Positions 54,475-63,906 of a stretch of DNA of 64,000 nucleotides are shown one piece after another; the stretch's first letter is position 1, and every line of letters begins with the position of its first letter. The stretch spans positions 1 to 64,000 of the forward strand of contig NZ_LECU01000004.1 of the NCBI RefSeq assembly GCF_001027745.1, given 5' to 3'. The notes under the pieces are model-generated. The model ran no database searches. It saw only the letters and a program-made list of their open reading frames with translations, and was not told the origin of the DNA. The stretch is from Pedobacter sp. BMA. GTDB lineage: Bacteria; Bacteroidota; Bacteroidia; Sphingobacteriales; Sphingobacteriaceae. The position numbers and the translations under genes are program-made.

Positions 54475-55137
54475 TTATACATTTAAATAGTTCATAAACG
54501 AATCATATCGTTCCTGAGAACCATCATCAACCTGGGTGTTGTTATAAACTTCTTTTACCAGGTAATTATATCTTTCGAATGAAGCCACAAGAGAAGTGAT
54601 TTCAGTTTTATTCACTTTTAATGTCACTTCCAAACGGGTAGAATTCTCGAATGAATTAACATACGATGAAAGAATCTGAGCATTATCGGCTTCAACAATC
54701 TGCGAAATGTGGGCAAGTGAATTGTCACGGTTGCTGATTTCCAGCACAATGATTCCACCAGGCTCGTTCACCGCATATTGTCCGGCTACAGCGTCAATCA
54801 CATTCTCATAGCTAACTGCACCGAGATAATTTTTCTGCTGATCCAAAACCGGTAATAAGGTTAATTTTAACTGGCTCAACAGCCTGATCACATCATAGGT
54901 ATGTGCATCGTTGAGTACAAAGGCATTATAAGTTCGAACCGAAGCGTCACTAAGCAAGGTATCATGATCAGTAAGGTTCAGCAAATCATCTTCCGCAACC
55001 AGCCCCACCAAAGCAGCATCGTTAACAACAGGCAAATGTCTCAGCTTAAATTCATTTAAGCGGTCAAGGGCCTTTTGAACGGTGTCATCAATCTTTAGTG
55101 ATGGTATAGCATACGATATGATTTCTTCAGCAAACAT
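54475..55137 (-). CDS. CBS-domain protein
   Basis: A 220-residue protein with a tandem CBS pair (Bateman module) at about 1-125: RHLPVVNDAALVGLVAEDDLL and LTLLPVLDQQKNYLGAVSYENVI. After that comes an ACT-like C-terminal segment. CBS modules bind adenosine nucleotides or SAM. The role is unknown. Its ATG overlaps the stop of the upstream hydrolase gene (TAATG), so the two are translationally coupled. Confidence 0.88.
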   Translation of the reverse strand: MFAEEIISYAIPSLKIDDTVQKALDRLNEFKLRHLPVVNDAALVGLVAEDDLLNLTDHDTLLSDASVRTYNAFVLNDAHTYDVIRLLSQLKLTLLPVLDQQKNYLGAVSYENVIDAVAGQYAVNEPGGIIVLEISNRDNSLAHISQIVEADNAQILSSYVNSFENSTRLEVTLKVNKTEITSLVASFERYNYLVKEVYNNTQVDDGSQERYDSFMNYLNV

Positions 55138-55901
55138 TATTTAAGTAAAATCCTGTCTAAAAATTTTTCTAAGTAAGCATTAAATACCTCGGGATGTTCC
55201 ATCATCGGTGCATGCCCGCATTTATCTACCCAGTTTAGCTCGGAGTTTGGCAATAATTCGTGAAACTCTTCAGCCACTTCGGGCGGTGTAACTTTATCGT
55301 TTTTTCCCCAGATCAAAGAAACGGGAATGGTAATTTTTGAAAGTTCCTTACCCATGTTATGGCGGATAGCCGATTTGGCCATGGTTAGGATCCTGATTAC
55401 ACGCGAGCGGTCGTTAACTGTTTTGAACACATCGTCAACCAGTTCTTTTGTAGCAGTAGCCGGATCATAAAAAGTAAATTCTACTTTTTCTTTAATGTAG
55501 TCGTAGCTTTCGCGACGTGGAAAAGACCCACCAAAAGCATTCTCGTATAAACCAGAACTTCCGGTTAGTACCAACGCCTTTACAAACTCCTGGTGCGCAA
55601 CCGTAAATACCAGGCCAACGTGCCCGCCTAATGAATTGCCTACCAGTACAACCTGATTAAGGCCTTTAAATTTCAAAAAACGGTGGAGATAGCGTGACAA
55701 GGCTTTAACGCCAAGGGTTAAAATCGGGAGGTCATAAATGGGCAAAATCGGGATCACAACATTGTAGCGGTCTTTAAACTGTTCAATTACAAGCTCCCAG
55801 TTGCTCAACTCGCCCATCAGGCCATGTAGCAATACCAGCGTCTCGCCTTTTCCAGCTTCAATGTATTTAAATCCTTCTTCTTCTATTACCTGGTATGTCA
55901 T
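55137..55901 (-). CDS. Alpha/beta-fold hydrolase
   Basis: A 254-residue cytosolic alpha/beta hydrolase. Oxyanion HGLMGELSNW, nucleophile VLVGNSLGGH (Ser), acid WGKNDKVTPP (Asp) and base CGHAPMMEHP (His) are all present. The substrate is unknown. It is the first gene of the leftward operon, coupled to the CBS gene through a one-base overlap. Confidence 0.85.
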   Translation of the reverse strand: MTYQVIEEEGFKYIEAGKGETLVLLHGLMGELSNWELVIEQFKDRYNVVIPILPIYDLPILTLGVKALSRYLHRFLKFKGLNQVVLVGNSLGGHVGLVFTVAHQEFVKALVLTGSSGLYENAFGGSFPRRESYDYIKEKVEFTFYDPATATKELVDDVFKTVNDRSRVIRILTMAKSAIRHNMGKELSKITIPVSLIWGKNDKVTPPEVAEEFHELLPNSELNWVDKCGHAPMMEHPEVFNAYLEKFLDRILLK

Positions 55902-56079
55902 ATTGTTTTAGATGGTATTGTGCACTAAGTTAGTAGAGTAAAATTAATTTTTCGCATTTATATGCCATTTTTATGAAATAAAAACGAAAACGGTACAAAA
56001 ATGCCATTTGCAAGGCTTAGTGAAGGTTTTCGGGGCGTTTTATATCCTGATCCGTTAAACCGCTAAGCCTCATCCCAGC

Positions 56080-56526
56080 TTAATTGAGCTTCTCCTTTAC
56101 AATCTCCGCAATTAATTTACCATCTGCTTTACCGGCAAGTGCTTTGTTAGCCATTCCCATTACCTTCCCCATATCCTTAACCGATGTAGCACCAGATTGT
56201 TTGATCACGTCTTCAATAATTGCGGCAACTTCTGCCCTGTCCAGCTGCTTTGGCAAAAACTGGTTGATTACATTAATTTCCTCTTCTTCAACCTGATATA
56301 AATCTTCGCGATTTTGTGAGCGGTATATATCTGCTGATTCGCGACGTTGCTTAATCAGTTTCTGAAGAATCTTCAGTTCCGTTTCTTCGGTGATTTCTTC
56401 CGAAGAGCCTTTTTCTGTTTTTGCCAGTAATAAGGCCGCTTTGATTGCTCTTAAACCTCTTAATTGTGCATTATCCTTAGCCAGCATGGCTTTTTTAATT
56501 TCCTGATCTATGGTGTTTGATATCAT
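56080..56526 (-). CDS. GatB/YqeY domain protein
   Basis: A 148-residue YqeY-family protein (GatB-tail-like helical domain). RGLRAIKAALLLAKTEKGS is the N-terminal helical hairpin. IKQRRESADIYRSQNREDL and FLPKQLDRAEV are family hallmarks, and DMGKVMGMANKALAGKADG is the C-terminal domain. A link to amidated tRNA is inferred from homology with GatB only. Starts 44 bases after the SDR gene. Confidence 0.9.
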   Translation of the reverse strand: MISNTIDQEIKKAMLAKDNAQLRGLRAIKAALLLAKTEKGSSEEITEETELKILQKLIKQRRESADIYRSQNREDLYQVEEEEINVINQFLPKQLDRAEVAAIIEDVIKQSGATSVKDMGKVMGMANKALAGKADGKLIAEIVKEKLN

Positions 56527-56570
56527 GTGGAGATTGTTTAATTGATGAAATGATTGAGTGGAGTATGCAA

Positions 56571-57329
56571 TTAACTCCTGTTCACTATTGTTGCTGTGGC
56601 CTGCGCCGTTGGCATAATCAGCATATCGTTGATGTTTACATGTTTCGGGCGACTTACTACATACCAGATGGCATCTGCAATATCATCTGCGATGAGTGGC
56701 TCAAAGTTTTCATAAACTTTTTTGGCCCGCTCTTCATCACCCTTGAATCGCACGACAGAGAATTCTGTTTCTACCATACCGGGGTTGATTTCTGTAACCT
56801 TAATTCCATGAGGCAGCAGGTCGATCCTCATCCCTTTACTCAAGGCATCTACGGCATGCTTGCTTGCACAATATACATTTCCGTTTGGATACACTTCTTT
56901 CCCGGCAATAGAGCCAATATTAATGATATGTCCTGACTGGTGTGGAATCATCCAGTTTGATACTATTTTAGTGACATAAAGCAAGCCTTTTACATTTGTA
57001 TCGATCATGGTATCCCAATCACTGATGTTGCCGGCATTTACCGGCTCTAAACCCTGACTTAAACCCGCATTATTAATGAGCACGTCTACCTTTTTCCAGG
57101 CATCGGGTAAGCTTTCAAATGCTTCGGTCAGCTTCCCATTATCGCGTACATCGGCCAGTACTTCCTTTATTTCGATAGCATATTTATCTGCAAGATGATG
57201 TGCAATTTTAGACAGCCGTTCTTCGCGACGGGCAACGAGAATAAGTTGATAACCTTGTTGGGCAAATATATGTGCGCAAGCCTCGCCTATACCTGAGGTT
57301 GCACCCGTGATTAATGCAATTTTAGACAT
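56571..57329 (-). CDS. Short-chain dehydrogenase/reductase
   Basis: Classical SDR oxidoreductase (252 residues) of the YdfG-like group. TGATSGIGEA (8-17) binds NAD(P). NNAG is at about 87-90, Ser in INIGSIAGKE, and catalytic YCASK (Tyr, Lys) follows. The substrate is not known; YdfG-type enzymes reduce serine-like or 3-hydroxy acid substrates. Confidence 0.9.
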   Translation of the reverse strand: MSKIALITGATSGIGEACAHIFAQQGYQLILVARREERLSKIAHHLADKYAIEIKEVLADVRDNGKLTEAFESLPDAWKKVDVLINNAGLSQGLEPVNAGNISDWDTMIDTNVKGLLYVTKIVSNWMIPHQSGHIINIGSIAGKEVYPNGNVYCASKHAVDALSKGMRIDLLPHGIKVTEINPGMVETEFSVVRFKGDEERAKKVYENFEPLIADDIADAIWYVVSRPKHVNINDMLIMPTAQATATIVNRS

Positions 57330-57422
57330 ATTTATGAATGTTAAGTCCGGATAAACCCTTTAAGCAACCTGCGTTTTGGATTACCCGCTGATGGCAAAGG
57401 TAAGTTTTTTTGAATTCTGCAG

Positions 57423-58220
57423 CTATTGAAAAATCAAACTGAACGTTAATTGACGTAATTTCAACTTATCAATGGGATTGGCATAAACCGTTGGATCGTG
57501 CTGCAACAAATCACCGGCAGAATAGGATAGTTTAATTTCAGGCGACATTTTAAAATACTCAAAATAAAAGTCGAAACCTATCCCCGTTTCGTACGACAAG
57601 TAGTTTCTGTTATTCTTAAGCAACTTATTTGCCGGCGTTTCGCCCTCATCAAAGGTTTTCTTTTTCGATGCAATATCTATGGAGTATTTAGCACCCCCCA
57701 GCCAATAAGCCCGGAAATTGTTTAACCTGTTAGACTTCACCTTGATACCCAATGGAAACTCGAACATGGTAGCCTGAACTTTTTTATCAACAACCGTCTG
57801 AAAATACTTGGTCTGGCCGTTTCCCACACTAACCGGTTCCTTAGGTTCATATTCATACTGCACTACCCTGTCGCTAAAAATCAATGACGGCGTTGCGCGG
57901 ATATCAAAGTTTTCTGCCAGCCTCCTGTTCATGACAAAGCCTAATCCAAAACCCTGGGATGGCGGACTAGATATGGCATTCAGCGTGTTGGTAACCGGTA
58001 AACCTGAATTCTGATCGTAAGAAACATCCAGCGAATTGGGCACCTCATAAAACGGGGCCCTCCAGTTGGAATTTTTCAGGATTTTATATTCTGCAGAAAT
58101 GTATTGGAAATTAAACCCGAAACTCCAGTCCTCATCATCTATACCCCCGCCCCAGTTCTGGGCGAATGAAGTGTTGGCGACAACGATTAAAGTGAGAATG
58201 AGGCTTAATTTTCTTATCAT
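57423..58220 (-). CDS. porT: PorT family outer-membrane protein
   Basis: Probable PorT/SprT (265 residues), a component of the type IX secretion system. Signal peptide 1-20 (NTSFAQ), then WGGGIDDEDWSFGFNFQYISAEYKI, the PorT-typical start. GFGLGFVMNRRLAENFDIRATPSL is another conserved barrel block. Its start codon overlaps the ubiE stop by four bases (ATGA). Adjacency to ubiE is the usual genomic context of this gene, which supports the call. Confidence 0.85.
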   Translation of the reverse strand: MIRKLSLILTLIVVANTSFAQNWGGGIDDEDWSFGFNFQYISAEYKILKNSNWRAPFYEVPNSLDVSYDQNSGLPVTNTLNAISSPPSQGFGLGFVMNRRLAENFDIRATPSLIFSDRVVQYEYEPKEPVSVGNGQTKYFQTVVDKKVQATMFEFPLGIKVKSNRLNNFRAYWLGGAKYSIDIASKKKTFDEGETPANKLLKNNRNYLSYETGIGFDFYFEYFKMSPEIKLSYSAGDLLQHDPTVYANPIDKLKLRQLTFSLIFQ

Positions 58221-58948
58221 TTAGTTCCAACGTAGATTGAACTTATTCCAAACGTTAAAATACGCTGTTTGGTACTTTTGAAACCGACTTTTTCCATGAG
58301 GGTTGTAAAATCCGTGCCATCAGGGAAAGCAGCAACCGATTCTGGTAAATAGGTATATGCCCTGGCATCCTTGGAGAACATTTTTCCGAAAATAGGCAGC
58401 ACATTTAAAAAGTAAAAGTTATACAATTGTTTAACCGGAAATACTTTAGGCTTTGAAAATTCCAGAATCACCATCTTTCCTTCGGGCTTTAATACCCTGA
58501 ACATATCATTAAGACCTTTTTCAAGATTTTCAAAGTTACGCACGCCATAGGCACATGTAATGGCGTCAAAGGTATTGTCTTCAAAATGCAGGCCTTCAGA
58601 ATCCCCTACCTGAACAGAGAATGTTTCACTTAAACTCCGTTCATTGATTTTCTTTTTGGCCACTTCCAGCATGCCTTCTGAAATATCAACGCCGATCACT
58701 TTCTCAGGTTGAAGTTTCTTAATGGCCTCAAAGGCAAAATCACCTGTACCAGTAGCAACATCCAGTAAATTACGCGGATGAATGGAAACCAATTCTTTAA
58801 TGGCCTTTTTGCGCCACAGTACATCAATTCCCAGAGATAGGAAATGATTTAAAAAATCGTAGGTACCTGAAATATTATTAAACATGGTAGCAACCTGTTC
58901 TTTTTTGGCTGCATCCTGCATTTGATATGGAGTGATATTCTGATTCAT
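58217..58948 (-). CDS. ubiE: Demethylmenaquinone methyltransferase UbiE/MenG
   Basis: SAM-dependent methyltransferase for the last step of menaquinone synthesis (243 residues). NNISGTYDFLNHFLSLGIDVLWRKK and DVATGTGDFAFEA (motif I) are seen. GVDISEGML, CAYGVRNFENLEKGL and LEFSKPKVFPVK are the later UbiE motifs. The ATG 58948 is used. The upstream TTG at 58960 is the end of the -7 box TATCTTTG. It is divergent from engB, and porT overlaps its stop. Confidence 0.95.
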   Translation of the reverse strand: MNQNITPYQMQDAAKKEQVATMFNNISGTYDFLNHFLSLGIDVLWRKKAIKELVSIHPRNLLDVATGTGDFAFEAIKKLQPEKVIGVDISEGMLEVAKKKINERSLSETFSVQVGDSEGLHFEDNTFDAITCAYGVRNFENLEKGLNDMFRVLKPEGKMVILEFSKPKVFPVKQLYNFYFLNVLPIFGKMFSKDARAYTYLPESVAAFPDGTDFTTLMEKVGFKSTKQRILTFGISSIYVGTK

Positions 58949-58957
58949 GATGTATGG

Positions 58958-58988
58958 CAAAGATAAGTTTATTGTTGAACTGTTTAAA
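58958..58988 (-). promoter_or_regulatory. ubiE-porT promoter
   Basis: TTTA (58985-58988), a 19-base spacer and TATCTTTG (58958-58965) on the minus strand, one mismatch in the -33 box. The ATG follows 9 bases later. Confidence 0.65.
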
Positions 58989-59070
58989 TTGTTTTAATCG
59001 GTTAATTGTCAAATGCGCAACAGTTAGCGCCTTAAACACATCAAAGGCGCAACCATCCTTACAAAATTGC

Positions 59071-59078
59071 TACATTTG
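59071..59078 (+). promoter_or_regulatory. -7 element abutting the engB start codon
   Basis: TACATTTG four bases before ATG 59083. Together with the ubiE box it marks a divergent pair of promoters. Confidence 0.55.
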
Positions 59079-59082
59079 CACC

Positions 59083-59706
59083 ATGGTTATCAAAACGGCA
59101 ACATTTGTTTGCAGCAACACCCAGATTTCGGCTTTACCGGCACCAACAATGCCCGAGTATGCTTTTATTGGCCGCTCAAACGTAGGCAAATCTTCATTGA
59201 TCAATATGCTGGTTAACCAGCATGGATTGGCAAAAACTTCTCAACGCCCGGGTAAAACCCAGCTAATCAACCATTTTCTGATTAATGAGTCGTGGTATAT
59301 TGTCGATTTACCAGGTTATGGGTATGCAAAGGTTTCCAAAACCAGCAGGGAAAAATGGGAAAAATTTATCCGGGCTTATATCACCAAAAGAGAAAGTTTA
59401 CAGTGCGTTTTTGTATTGATCGATAGTCGCCTGGAGCCACAACAAATTGATATCGAATTTTGCTACTGGCTGGGTGAAAAACAAATTCCATTTTCTTTAA
59501 TATTTACAAAGGCAGACAAACAAGGCATGACCACTACGCAAAAAAATGTGGCTGCATTCAGGAAAAAGCTTGGCGAATTTTTTGAAGAAATCCCCGCAAC
59601 CTTTATTACTTCGGCAGAAAAAGGAAACGGAAAGGATGAAGTCTTAAATTTTATCACCGAAGTAAATGAAGATTTCGTTGTCCCTAAAGATTATAAGAGG
59701 TTTTAA
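59083..59706 (+). CDS. engB: Ribosome biogenesis GTPase EngB/YsxC
   Basis: GTPase needed for 50S subunit assembly (207 residues). P-loop GRSNVGKS (30-37), switch II DLPGYGYAKV and G4 TKAD are present. The start is ATG 59083. A 43-residue upstream extension in the same frame (from 58954) reads into the ubiE promoter and is not coding; MVIKTATFVCSN is the family-type N-terminus. The mRNA is probably leaderless because the -7 box ends four bases before the ATG. Confidence 0.94.
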   Translation: MVIKTATFVCSNTQISALPAPTMPEYAFIGRSNVGKSSLINMLVNQHGLAKTSQRPGKTQLINHFLINESWYIVDLPGYGYAKVSKTSREKWEKFIRAYITKRESLQCVFVLIDSRLEPQQIDIEFCYWLGEKQIPFSLIFTKADKQGMTTTQKNVAAFRKKLGEFFEEIPATFITSAEKGNGKDEVLNFITEVNEDFVVPKDYKRF

Positions 59707-59720
59707 AATTATTAGTTTCA

Positions 59721-60578
59721 ATGAAAAAATACTTTTCACTCGTATTATTCGCTCACTCTGTTTTTGCATTACCCTTTGCCATGATTGGCTTTTTCCTGGG
59801 GGTTACCACCACAGAGAATCCTTTCTCCTGGTATAAACTGATTCTGGTATTGCTCTGTATGGTTTTCGCACGTAATTCGGCAATGGCTTTCAACCGGTAT
59901 CTCGACCGCAATATTGATGCAAAAAACCCCCGCACTAAAATGCGTGATATTCCTGCCGGTAAGGTTTCTGCGGGCGAGGCTTTGACATTTGTGATCATCA
60001 ACTGCTTATTATTTGCAGCAACGACATACTTTATTAATCCCCTTTGCTTTTACTTGTCGCCCGTAGCCCTGTTTGTGGTATTGTTCTATAGCTACACCAA
60101 AAGGTTCACCGCATTGTGCCATTTGGTACTTGGCTTAGGCTTGTCCCTCGCCCCCATTGGTGCATATATCGCTGTAACCGGTCACTTTGCCCTCGTTCCG
60201 GTGTTGTATTCATTAACGGTGTTATTTTGGGTAAGTGGATTTGACATCATCTATGCTTTGCAGGACGAAGATTTCGACCGTGAAGAAAATTTACATTCCA
60301 TTCCTTCGGCGCTTGGCATTAAAAATGCTTTAAACGTATCAGTACTACTGCATGTGTTTTCAGCGGCCTGTGTAATCCTTCCCGTGTTTTTCACCACTTT
60401 CAGCTGGGTGTATTACATCGGAATTGTATTCTTCTGCGCCATGTTGGTTTACCAGCACCTGCTCGTAAAACCAAACGACATCAGTAAAGTAAACAGGGCC
60501 TTTCAAACCCTGAATGGTTATGCATCAGTGGTATTTGCCATTTGCTTTTTAATTGATGCATACCTTAGAAATAAGTAA
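59721..60578 (+). CDS. UbiA-family prenyltransferase (MqnP-like)
   Basis: Membrane aromatic prenyltransferase (285 residues, about 8 TM). The two metal-binding motifs are NRYLDRNIDAKNPRT (NxxxDxxxD) and YALQDEDFDREENLHS (DxxxD). The sequence belongs to the group formerly annotated as putative 4-hydroxybenzoate polyprenyltransferase, now linked to MqnP of the futalosine menaquinone route. A menaquinone role fits ubiE next door. The distinction from MenA or UbiA rests on family resemblance only. The stop overlaps the start of the peptidase gene (TAATG). Confidence 0.87.
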   Translation: MKKYFSLVLFAHSVFALPFAMIGFFLGVTTTENPFSWYKLILVLLCMVFARNSAMAFNRYLDRNIDAKNPRTKMRDIPAGKVSAGEALTFVIINCLLFAATTYFINPLCFYLSPVALFVVLFYSYTKRFTALCHLVLGLGLSLAPIGAYIAVTGHFALVPVLYSLTVLFWVSGFDIIYALQDEDFDREENLHSIPSALGIKNALNVSVLLHVFSAACVILPVFFTTFSWVYYIGIVFFCAMLVYQHLLVKPNDISKVNRAFQTLNGYASVVFAICFLIDAYLRNK

Positions 60579-62290
60579 TGAATATCATGATAGAAAAAAA
60601 GATCAGAACATATATCCCACAGGAATTATCCATTACCTGGGAAAGCCTGGCACCACTTTTTAATGAGTTGCAGGGCCGCGAAATTAACAGTGTTGATGAA
60701 CTGGAACAATGGTTAAAAGACCGTTCGGAATTGGAAGCTGCGCTGGAAGAAGATTTCGCCTGGCGTTATATTAAAATGAGCTGCGACACAGCCAATGAGG
60801 AACTGGTTAAAAACTTCCAGTACTTTGCAGAAGAAATTGAACCAAAAATTTCTCCCCTTTCTAACGAGCTGAATAAAAAATTCGTGGAGAGTCCTTTTAT
60901 GGATGATCTTGACAAGGAGAAGTTCTTTGTATACAGCAGGGCAATTAAGAAAGCACTGGAAATATACCGTGAAGAAAACATCGAATTATTTACGCAATTG
61001 CAGGTTAAGCAACAGAAATATCAGGGCATCACCGGTGCCATGAGCGTTGAAATTAACGGGCAGGAATATACACTGGAGCAGGCATCAATCTTCATTAAAG
61101 ACCTGAACCGCGAGGTGCGCGAAAATGCCTGGAAAACCATCCAGCAGCGCCGCCTGATTGATAAAGACGATCTGAATGTTTTATTCGATGAACTGATCGG
61201 ATTGCGTAATCAGGTAGCCTTAAATGCAGGCTTCGAAAATTACCGCGATTACATGTTTCAGGCATTAGGTCGTTTTGACTATACGCCACAGGATTGCTAT
61301 GACTTTGCAAATGCCATTGAAAAGGAAATTGTTCCTATTTTAAAGGAGCAGGCAGAAAAACGCCGCGAAGCATTGGGACTTGAAACCTTAAAACCGTGGG
61401 ATCTGGAAGTTAGCGTAAGTGGTAAACCTGCTTTAAAGCCATTCAACAATGGTGAAGAACTTATCGACAAGAGTATAGCCTGTTTTAATGCCATAGATGA
61501 AAAACTTGGGGTTAAGTTGGCAACCATGAAGGCCAACGGCCTGTTCGATGTGGAAAGCAGAAAAGGTAAGGCACCAGGAGGCTATAATTATCCACTTGCA
61601 GAAACCGGCGCTCCGTTCATTTTCATGAACTCAGCAAACTCCCTTCGCGATTTAACCACTATGGTTCACGAAGGCGGCCATGCCATCCATACTTTTCTAA
61701 CCGCAAATTTAGAGCTGAACGACTTCAAGCACTGTCCTTCTGAAGTGGCTGAACTCGCATCAATGAGTATGGAGCTAATTTCAATGGACAAATGGGATGT
61801 TTATTTCGACAATGAAGAAGACCTGATCCGTGCTAAAAAAGAACAATTGGCCGATGTATTGAAAACGCTGCCATGGGTAGCCGTGATTGATCAGTTTCAG
61901 CATTGGATATATACCAACCCGGTACATACAGCGGCAGACAGAGAGGAAACCTTTAAACAGATTTACAACCGCTTTGGTGCCGGTTTTGCCAATTGGGATG
62001 ACCTGGAGCAGCAATTTGGAAATGTATGGCAAAAGCAGCTGCATTTATTCGAGGTACCTTTTTACTATATTGAGTATGCGATTGCACAATTGGGAGCGAT
62101 TGCCGTATGGAAAAATTACAAAGAAAATCCACAGCAGGCTTTAGACCAATATCTGGCTGCGCTATCACTAGGTTATACCAAACCCATGAATGAGATTTAT
62201 GAAACTGCTGGTATCAAATTCGACTTCAGCGCAGAATACGTGAAAGAACTGGCTCAGTTTGTTAAAGAAGAGCTGGAGAAATTGGGTTAG
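60578..62290 (+). CDS. M3 family oligoendopeptidase (PepF-like)
   Basis: Cytosolic zinc oligopeptidase (570 residues). HEGGHAIHTF carries HExxH with Glu365 (364-368), and ELASMSMELISM has the third ligand Glu. The long N-terminal helical part (1-340) is as in PepF. It degrades peptides of about 7-17 residues in the family. TAATG overlap with the prenyltransferase gene implies coupling, although the functions look unrelated. Confidence 0.93.
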   Translation: MNIMIEKKIRTYIPQELSITWESLAPLFNELQGREINSVDELEQWLKDRSELEAALEEDFAWRYIKMSCDTANEELVKNFQYFAEEIEPKISPLSNELNKKFVESPFMDDLDKEKFFVYSRAIKKALEIYREENIELFTQLQVKQQKYQGITGAMSVEINGQEYTLEQASIFIKDLNREVRENAWKTIQQRRLIDKDDLNVLFDELIGLRNQVALNAGFENYRDYMFQALGRFDYTPQDCYDFANAIEKEIVPILKEQAEKRREALGLETLKPWDLEVSVSGKPALKPFNNGEELIDKSIACFNAIDEKLGVKLATMKANGLFDVESRKGKAPGGYNYPLAETGAPFIFMNSANSLRDLTTMVHEGGHAIHTFLTANLELNDFKHCPSEVAELASMSMELISMDKWDVYFDNEEDLIRAKKEQLADVLKTLPWVAVIDQFQHWIYTNPVHTAADREETFKQIYNRFGAGFANWDDLEQQFGNVWQKQLHLFEVPFYYIEYAIAQLGAIAVWKNYKENPQQALDQYLAALSLGYTKPMNEIYETAGIKFDFSAEYVKELAQFVKEELEKLG

Positions 62291-62317
62291 CCGCTTAGTA
62301 AAAATTTCATTAATATG

Positions 62318-62390
62318 TCTCCCGCAGATTACACAGATGCACCCAGAAACTAATCTGCGAAAATCAGTGAAATCAGCGGGAGATTTTATT
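62318..62390. terminator. Convergent hairpin / dispersed repeat-like element
   Basis: TCTCCCGC (62318-62325) pairs with GCGGGAGA (62376-62383), and several inner segments (AGATT with AATC, CAC with GTG) extend a long imperfect stem. TTTTATTT follows on the plus strand. It lies between convergent genes and could terminate both. The wording, in which the phrase AATCTGCG recurs, resembles small repeats common in Bacteroidota intergenic DNA. Confidence 0.55.
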
Positions 62391-62415
62391 TAATTTTATG
62401 AAATCATTTGCCGAA

Positions 62416-63636
62416 CTAGCCCTCCTCTTTGCCCCTCGTTCGCATAATCAACAACATCACCAGGCCCGAAAGCAAAATCATAACCAGGTAGCTAAAACTT
62501 AAGTTGCGCTCATCTTTGGCGGGAAAGAAATTCACTACACCATAACTGAGAAAAGAAACGATGACATATGTAATTCCACCGGTTAAACCACCTGCGATAC
62601 CTGCATTCTTTGGAAACTTACTCAGGCAAAAAGTAAAATAATTGTTAAAGGTATAGCCTGCACCAATGTGGATAATGAAAGCAAAAAAGATCAGCGAGAA
62701 TAAATTGCTGATGAAATTCAAGCTCAAAATCATCAGTATCACGAATAACAGCTGAAAAAGAGAGTTAATAGCCAGCCGTTTGAAAAAAGGACGGTTGATG
62801 GTTGCCTTCCCGATAAAACCGCCAACCATCCAGGCAAAGCCCAAAACTAACGAACTGTAGCCTGCAATAACAGGTGAAAGATTAAGATGGTGCTCGATAA
62901 TGAATGGCCCGGTCATATTATACACCATCACCATACAATAAGCTAAACCCAACATTACAATCCCTAAAGTAAAACTCGTGGTTTTCACCATTTGAACATA
63001 AATCCCCATGATTTTTTTCAACTGGAATTCGGTAAAGTGCTTTAATGTTTCACCACTGTAAATCAGCTCCAGCAAGGCAAAAACAAGGGCAAAACCAGCT
63101 AGAAAATAGAAATTGGATTCCCAGCCAAAAGCCGCCTGCAGGTAACCACCAACAAAAGGTGCAACAATGGGCCCGGTCGACCAGATAATAGAAAACAGAC
63201 TCAGGTAATGCTTCAGTTTATCTCCTGTAAACAAATCAACAAAATATGCCCGCTTGGCCACTACAATCCCTCCAACTGATAATCCGTGAATAACCCGCAT
63301 CAGATAGATGAGATAAATATTATGCGTAACGGCAATCACCAGACTCGCTGCTGCAAAAATCAGCAACGCATAAAGGCAAATTTTATATCGGCCAAAACTA
63401 TCGAGTAAACTGCCTACAAATAATTGGGCCACACCGTAACTGATCAGGAAGATACTCAAAGTAAGCTGAACCTGCACACTGCTCACGTTCATATCCCCCG
63501 CCATATTGGGCAGTGATGGAATATAGATATCTGTTGCAAAGCCCGAAAGCGGAAGCAAAGCAAAAGCAAGTAACGTGGCTATTCCGTGATTCTTCTCTTT
63601 GATGTAAGATGCCTTTAAGCCCGATGGTGTCGTCAT
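62416..63636 (-). CDS. Bcr/CflA-type MFS efflux transporter
   Basis: A 12-TM drug:H+ antiporter of the Bcr/CflA family (406 residues). FATDIYIPSLPNMAGDM is the family's TM1 region with the conserved DxYxP. QLTLSIFLISYGVAQLFVGSLLDSFGRYK is the motif A region, and RVIHGLSVGGIVVAKRAYFVDLF is motif C-like. It may export sulfonamide-like compounds or dipeptides; none can be named. A -7 box TACTTTTG lies at 63672-63679 on the minus strand. Confidence 0.9.
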   Translation of the reverse strand: MTTPSGLKASYIKEKNHGIATLLAFALLPLSGFATDIYIPSLPNMAGDMNVSSVQVQLTLSIFLISYGVAQLFVGSLLDSFGRYKICLYALLIFAAASLVIAVTHNIYLIYLMRVIHGLSVGGIVVAKRAYFVDLFTGDKLKHYLSLFSIIWSTGPIVAPFVGGYLQAAFGWESNFYFLAGFALVFALLELIYSGETLKHFTEFQLKKIMGIYVQMVKTTSFTLGIVMLGLAYCMVMVYNMTGPFIIEHHLNLSPVIAGYSSLVLGFAWMVGGFIGKATINRPFFKRLAINSLFQLLFVILMILSLNFISNLFSLIFFAFIIHIGAGYTFNNYFTFCLSKFPKNAGIAGGLTGGITYVIVSFLSYGVVNFFPAKDERNLSFSYLVMILLSGLVMLLIMRTRGKEEG

Positions 63637-63906
63637 AAATTCAAATATTTGTGCCTTTCTTATGAAGGTGGCAAAAGTAGTATTTTATGACTTGCGGGCA
63701 CGCAAACACGTTAAATAAACACATACAGATTACATTAACAATGTGTTTTGACATTGACCACAGAAAACTGGCCGAAAGAGAGATTATTTGCATCGTTTTC
63801 GCCATTCAGACTTGCTAGAATATCAGTGTAAAGAAATTAATATCCTGCTTTAAACGTTTTTAACCGATATTTTCCTAAGTTTGAAGAATACAACAAGCAA
63901 ACTGAA

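Noticed and set aside
56517..56936. 139-codon plus-strand frame overlapping the SDR and YqeY genes
   Set aside because: Antisense to two well-supported genes, Cys/His-rich shadow composition.
58954..59082. 43-codon N-terminal extension of engB
   Set aside because: It covers the divergent ubiE promoter, and homology and the -7 box place the start at 59083.
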